This document shows positions 60,300-64,000 of a DNA stretch of 64,000 nucleotides, in pieces. Where the stretch lies: the NCBI GenBank assembly GCA_015680685.1, contig MNCI01009196.1:357186-421185 (forward strand). The letters run 5' to 3'. The position numbers were made by a program, and so were the translations under genes. How positions within the stretch are numbered: position 1 is the first letter of the stretch; every line of letters begins with the position of its first letter. A model generated the notes under the pieces. It searched no databases. It was given only the letters and a program-made list of their open reading frames with translations, and was not told where the DNA came from. This stretch comes from Gnetum montanum (lineage: Eukaryota; Streptophyta; Gnetopsida; Gnetales; Gnetaceae).

Positions 60300-63090
60300 A
60301 AAAATTTTGATTTGAAGTTCTTGGAATGGTTTGTTAATCTTAAGGATTTGTGATAGAGTTTTTACATTAGAAATTTTTTTGGCAAGGAATGATATGAAGA
60401 TGGAAAATACTAATGTCCTTCACATTATAGAGACTATGAAGAATTATGAAGCTTTCAATTTTATTTTACCATATAATTTATATGAATCCCTATCAAAAAA
60501 TTTAACTTCATAATACAAATTTTTATAGATTATTGGATTCATTCACCATAAAAAATGTTTTACACTAATGATTCAAGCTATCATTGAATGCTATGGAATT
60601 AATGTTTTACATGCCCACTATCTTTTAAATCTTTTTTACTTGTTGAATTAGCCAATTTTGAAATGGTTGAGAAATCATTGGATCTGAAATTTTTTATGGA
60701 TTAGTGTAATACTTTTAATGTTCAGAAATGGAAGGTAGATTTTGATCCCAATTCTCATGATTATAACAAAATTCCTTGTTGGATTAAATTAAAAAATATT
60801 TCTCTTATTTTTTGAAGTATTAGAAGAAAAATTGTTGGTAGGATTAGTACAATCCTAAAGAAGAGTAAAAAACATTACTAGATGGGGTGCAACACACACG
60901 TTATTTTGTAGAGATTGGCTTATGGCAAAAGAAGATAAAATTAAAACTTAAGGTCAATAATCAGTGTTTTTAGAATCTATTGTCATCATGAAGGCCATGT
61001 TATTAGAATCTATCCTATTCTCAATAAAAAAGTTGTTCGTGAGACAAGAAATAATACTTTTCAAAAAAGACAAATAATGATAGTTTTCAACATGCACAAA
61101 TGAAATCTTTTTTAACAAGTGCCCTACCTTTTACTAATTCTTTTAATACTCAAGTGTCAATAAACTCTTAATATCAAAATAAAATTCCTCTTTAGAAAAA
61201 TTAAATTTTTTGCAAGGACTAGTAATGAAAATATTGATGCAAATGAATTTTACTTAGTGTAACATAAAAAGAAGAGGTCTACAAATATTGCTTTCAATTT
61301 AAAAACCCCAAAGATATCTCATTCTAGTTATAATTTTACTAATTTTTTAAATGTTTTTTTATGGAAAAATGCTTTTTCACTTATCAGTGACTTGGATTTT
61401 GAGACAAATTGTAAGCTTGAAAAATTAAGGATGAGGGCCTCCTCTCCCACATCTTAACCTTAGTTTTATCATGAAATGTTTGGGTTTCGTTCTGATAGGT
61501 CCAAGCAAAGATTGTTAGGAAGTATCTTTCAAAGTAACAATTATCTCCAAATTTTCTTTTCCTTATAAGAAATTAAGATTTTAGTTCATGATATTATTTT
61601 TTTTATTTTTTCTTTTTTGTAAATGCATTTTTAAAAATTACATTATTTTTTGATTTGTTTTTACTTCTCATGAAGTTAACAAAGGAGGTGTTGCTATTCT
61701 TATTAATAAAAATTAGACTTGTAACATTTTAAATTCTAGTTTTGATAATCTTGGAAGAGTTATCTTTATTATTTTTCATAGTGAAAAGGTAACTTTTGAC
61801 TCTATAATATTTATGCTCCTAATAATTTGAAAGATCAATCAAAGATTTGGAAATATCTTATATCTCTACCTAAATTTCCTTAGATTATTGAAGGCGATTT
61901 CAATATAGTTAAAAGCCATTTAGATATCCTTGATGATCTTTCTCCTAATATGTCCTCTCAAGAAAAAGAAGATTGGTGTAATTTCAAAAAATGTATATAT
62001 TTTTAATGATAACTCTTTATTCCCATCTCATTTGAATGAGAAGTATTATTCTTTGTGTAATTATCAACAAAGAAATGATAGAATTTATTATTGACTTGAT
62101 AGATTCTACATCTATAATGTTTCCTTTTGGAAGCCTACAAGGAAAGTAGAAGTGCATACAAATGCTACTTTGTTAGATCATTTTCATATTAGCATTTTTT
62201 CTCTAGTATTAATTCTTCATCCTTGTGAGAGGATGAACATTTTTGTATGAATGCTAATATATTCATAGGACCTAGTGGGAAAAACATTTTGAAGTCTTTA
62301 TGGAATGTAGAAAATAAGCCTACAGTAGAAGCAAACTACTTATAGAGTTAGAAATTATGTGAGATAGTTTGAAAAGTAATTTGCTAAGTGTAAGCATCAA
62401 GTTGAATAAGCTCTTATAAAATTTTTAAAGCAAATGTGAATTTCTTGAGAGTAGATTTCCTTTGATTTTAAAACTCAAAAAGCTTTGGGTAAAGCTTGTT
62501 TTGCTAAATAATGTTGAAATACTTTTGAAGCTAAAAAAGTTCTTGCTAAAAGTTGCATGGATTGGCTAAAAATTGAAGATGAATTTTGTAAGGAAATTTT
62601 TAAATTTCTAAAATGAAATAGTGAAGTACCTAAACTAGAATCACTATATATAAATAATTTCATCATTAAAGATCCTAAGACTATTAATAGATTTTTAACA
62701 AATCATTTTTCTTCTATTTTTTCTTTTGAAAGTTTTAACAAGCAATCCTTTTAGGCCTCTAGTACACACATTCTTCATCTTAAAATACAAGCATATCTAC
62801 GTATTCTTAAAGTAGAAATTACAACAAAAAATTCAAAGCAATGACCTTTAATTTAGTAGATGGTAAAGCTCCAAGCTTTGATCATCTTCCTATTGAATTT
62901 TTTAAGACACATTGGGACATTGTTGAAGATGATCTCTTCCATGTTTTTCAACAAGTCATTAATAAATGTGTGATTCATCCTCTTTCTAAGAATGGAAATC
63001 TTCAACATTATGGTAATTGGAAATCCATTATTGTTCTTAACAATACTTATAAAACTTTAGCTAAATGCATGGCTTATTGAATTTAGAATA
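60300..63090 (+). mobile_element. L1-type LINE remnant, truncated by element C
   Basis: ORF1-like part at about 60330-61080, with KIPCWIKLKNISLIF typical of plant L1 ORF1. Endonuclease part at about 61670-62250: NKGGVAILINKN, then a IIEGDFNIV-like segment with the catalytic Asp/Asn near 61890, and DHFHIS near 62180. RT start at 62841-63080: GKAPSFDHLPIEFFKTHW and NGNLQHYGNWKSIIVLNNTY. The sequence is cut at 63090 in the middle of the RT fingers by an LTR. Many stops; CGA-to-TGA and CAG-to-TAG changes are visible at the cut (AYR-I-Q positions). Confidence 0.85.
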
Positions 63091-63101
63091 TGATGCGACG
63101 T

Positions 63102-63220
63102 GATATTGCATGGGCCGTGATATCGTGCATGTGATATCACGGCCGCCGCGATATCGCATCCCACGCGATATTGCGTATGCGATATCGCTTCGTCCCCTAC
63201 GATATCACGTACGCAATATC
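63102..63220. repeat. Array of eight GATATC-type sites in element C U3
   Basis: GATATC or one-base variants at 63102, 63119, 63133, 63150, 63167, 63181, 63201 and 63215, mostly within GCGATATCGC or GTGATATCAC palindromes; spacing 14-20 bp. The TATA box follows 19 bases after the last site. Confidence 0.88.
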
Positions 63221-63238
63221 GCGGTCTGCCGCCAGTTC

Positions 63239-63246
63239 TATAAATA
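63239..63246 (+). promoter_or_regulatory. TATA box of element C
   Basis: TATAAATA in the context TTCTATAAATAAGAGG, about 150 bp into the LTR. Confidence 0.65.
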
Positions 63247-63945
63247 AGAGGCGGCTCTCCCTTGTTTCTCATCCTAGGCTTAGACTATAGTGAAACTCTG
63301 GCAGTTTGATCCCTCCAGAGATATAATATTTTCCATGTGCCTGCAGTAGGAGCTCCAAAGTGAACGAATCTTTATTTGAGCAAATATTGTACCTGAACAC
63401 ATGTTTGTGTACAAAAATAAAGACGAACTTCTTGGATAAACCTTGCAATGCATGGAATAGGATAAATAGGATTTTACTTATTGTTTATCATTTAAATGCT
63501 TTCTTAGTTCATTAGACCTCTCTCAACCCTTCTCTCCTAGTTAAGTACCTCAGTACGACCGCTTCGAGCACGTGCGTTACGCTTGGTGATCCCAGCAATG
63601 ATTAGCGTTTGGTAACCAAGCTTACATGGTTTAGGGTATGAACGGTAAGTGGGAACGGATGCTAACGCTAGGTTAATTCAAACTTAGTTAGCTAATTAAC
63701 GTTAGTTAATTAGTCTCTTCAACGCTTCACCTCTCAGCATAGGAGATAAAATATAAAAGACTATAAAAATCATATACCTCATACTTACTTAATCATATAC
63801 CTCATAAGTCTGGGAAGACAATGAATAATTAACCTTAAGTGTTCCATGAGGCATGTAGGCACTTAGTCTACAAAGTTCGACTGGATCGTGCGTGCTACGC
63901 TCGTATTCGTATGGTTGAGTGTAGGGGTACCTCGCCACTCATCAT

Positions 63946-63963
63946 TGGCACTGTTGCCAGGGA
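63946..63963 (+). other. Primer-binding site of element C
   Basis: TGGCACTGTTGCCAGGGA, close to the Athila-type TGGCGCCGTTGCCGGGGA. Element C's coding region lies beyond the window. Confidence 0.78.
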
Positions 63964-64000
63964 CTAAGTGTTTGTGCACTAAGTAGAACATAGGAAATCA

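Larger units (their letters stand above)
63091..63944 (+). repeat. Element C 5' LTR (854 bp)
   Basis: Starts TGATGCG right where the LINE RT breaks off and ends ACTCATCA, followed by one T and a primer site. TATA box TATAAATA at 63239-63246. CpG is frequent compared with the rest of the window, suggesting little methylation decay and a recent insertion. The end ACTCATCA-T-TGGCAC is shared with element A. Confidence 0.82.

Overview
The window looks like intergenic DNA from a large, repeat-filled seed-plant nuclear genome, probably a gymnosperm (inference). The reasons are: one intact multi-exon plant gene in 64 kb; LTR retrotransposons, LINEs and a pararetrovirus-like remnant around it; insertions nested three deep; and coding remnants broken mostly by TAG/TGA stops where relatives have CAG/CGA, the pattern left by C-to-T decay of methylated DNA. 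Three single N bases (8177, 23925, 24330) mark assembly joins.

Layout. 1-1751: Copia pol remnant and LTR. 2190-7600: AT-rich sequence with a SINE-like element, a LINE tail and small tandem duplications. 7685-12340: decayed caulimovirid-like sequence with a reverse transcriptase/RNase H block and a viral-type TATA region. 13060-15823: intact six-exon mitochondrial phosphate carrier gene, 309 aa, with its own TATA box. 17640-19180: RTE-type LINE (+). 20118-21930: broken VPS11 gene copy (-). 22320-56340: one LINE (-) split by Gypsy element A (minus strand, Athila-like primer site, 23158-55264, target duplication CACAC). A's 5' LTR is itself split by Gypsy element B (plus strand, Tat-like pol, 35784-54578, target duplication ATATC). 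58611-59480: LINE tail of the same family. 60300-63090: L1-type LINE (+), cut by a young-looking LTR element C that begins at 63091 and runs off the window end.

The most notable content is inside element B. Between protease and reverse transcriptase it carries about 6.4 kb with a gene-like, intron-containing reading frame on the opposite strand (about 42405-47159). Removing one 87-nt intron joins two open segments in frame. Arrays of a short motif (CCTTAAACTAGCA-like) lie on both sides of this cargo and again after integrase. Other points of note: elements A and C share repeated GATATC sites just upstream of their TATA boxes; the phosphate carrier's intron-2 donor is tandemly triplicated; and one 404-bp contig in A's 3' LTR has almost certainly been placed backwards, creating a false 221-bp inverted repeat.
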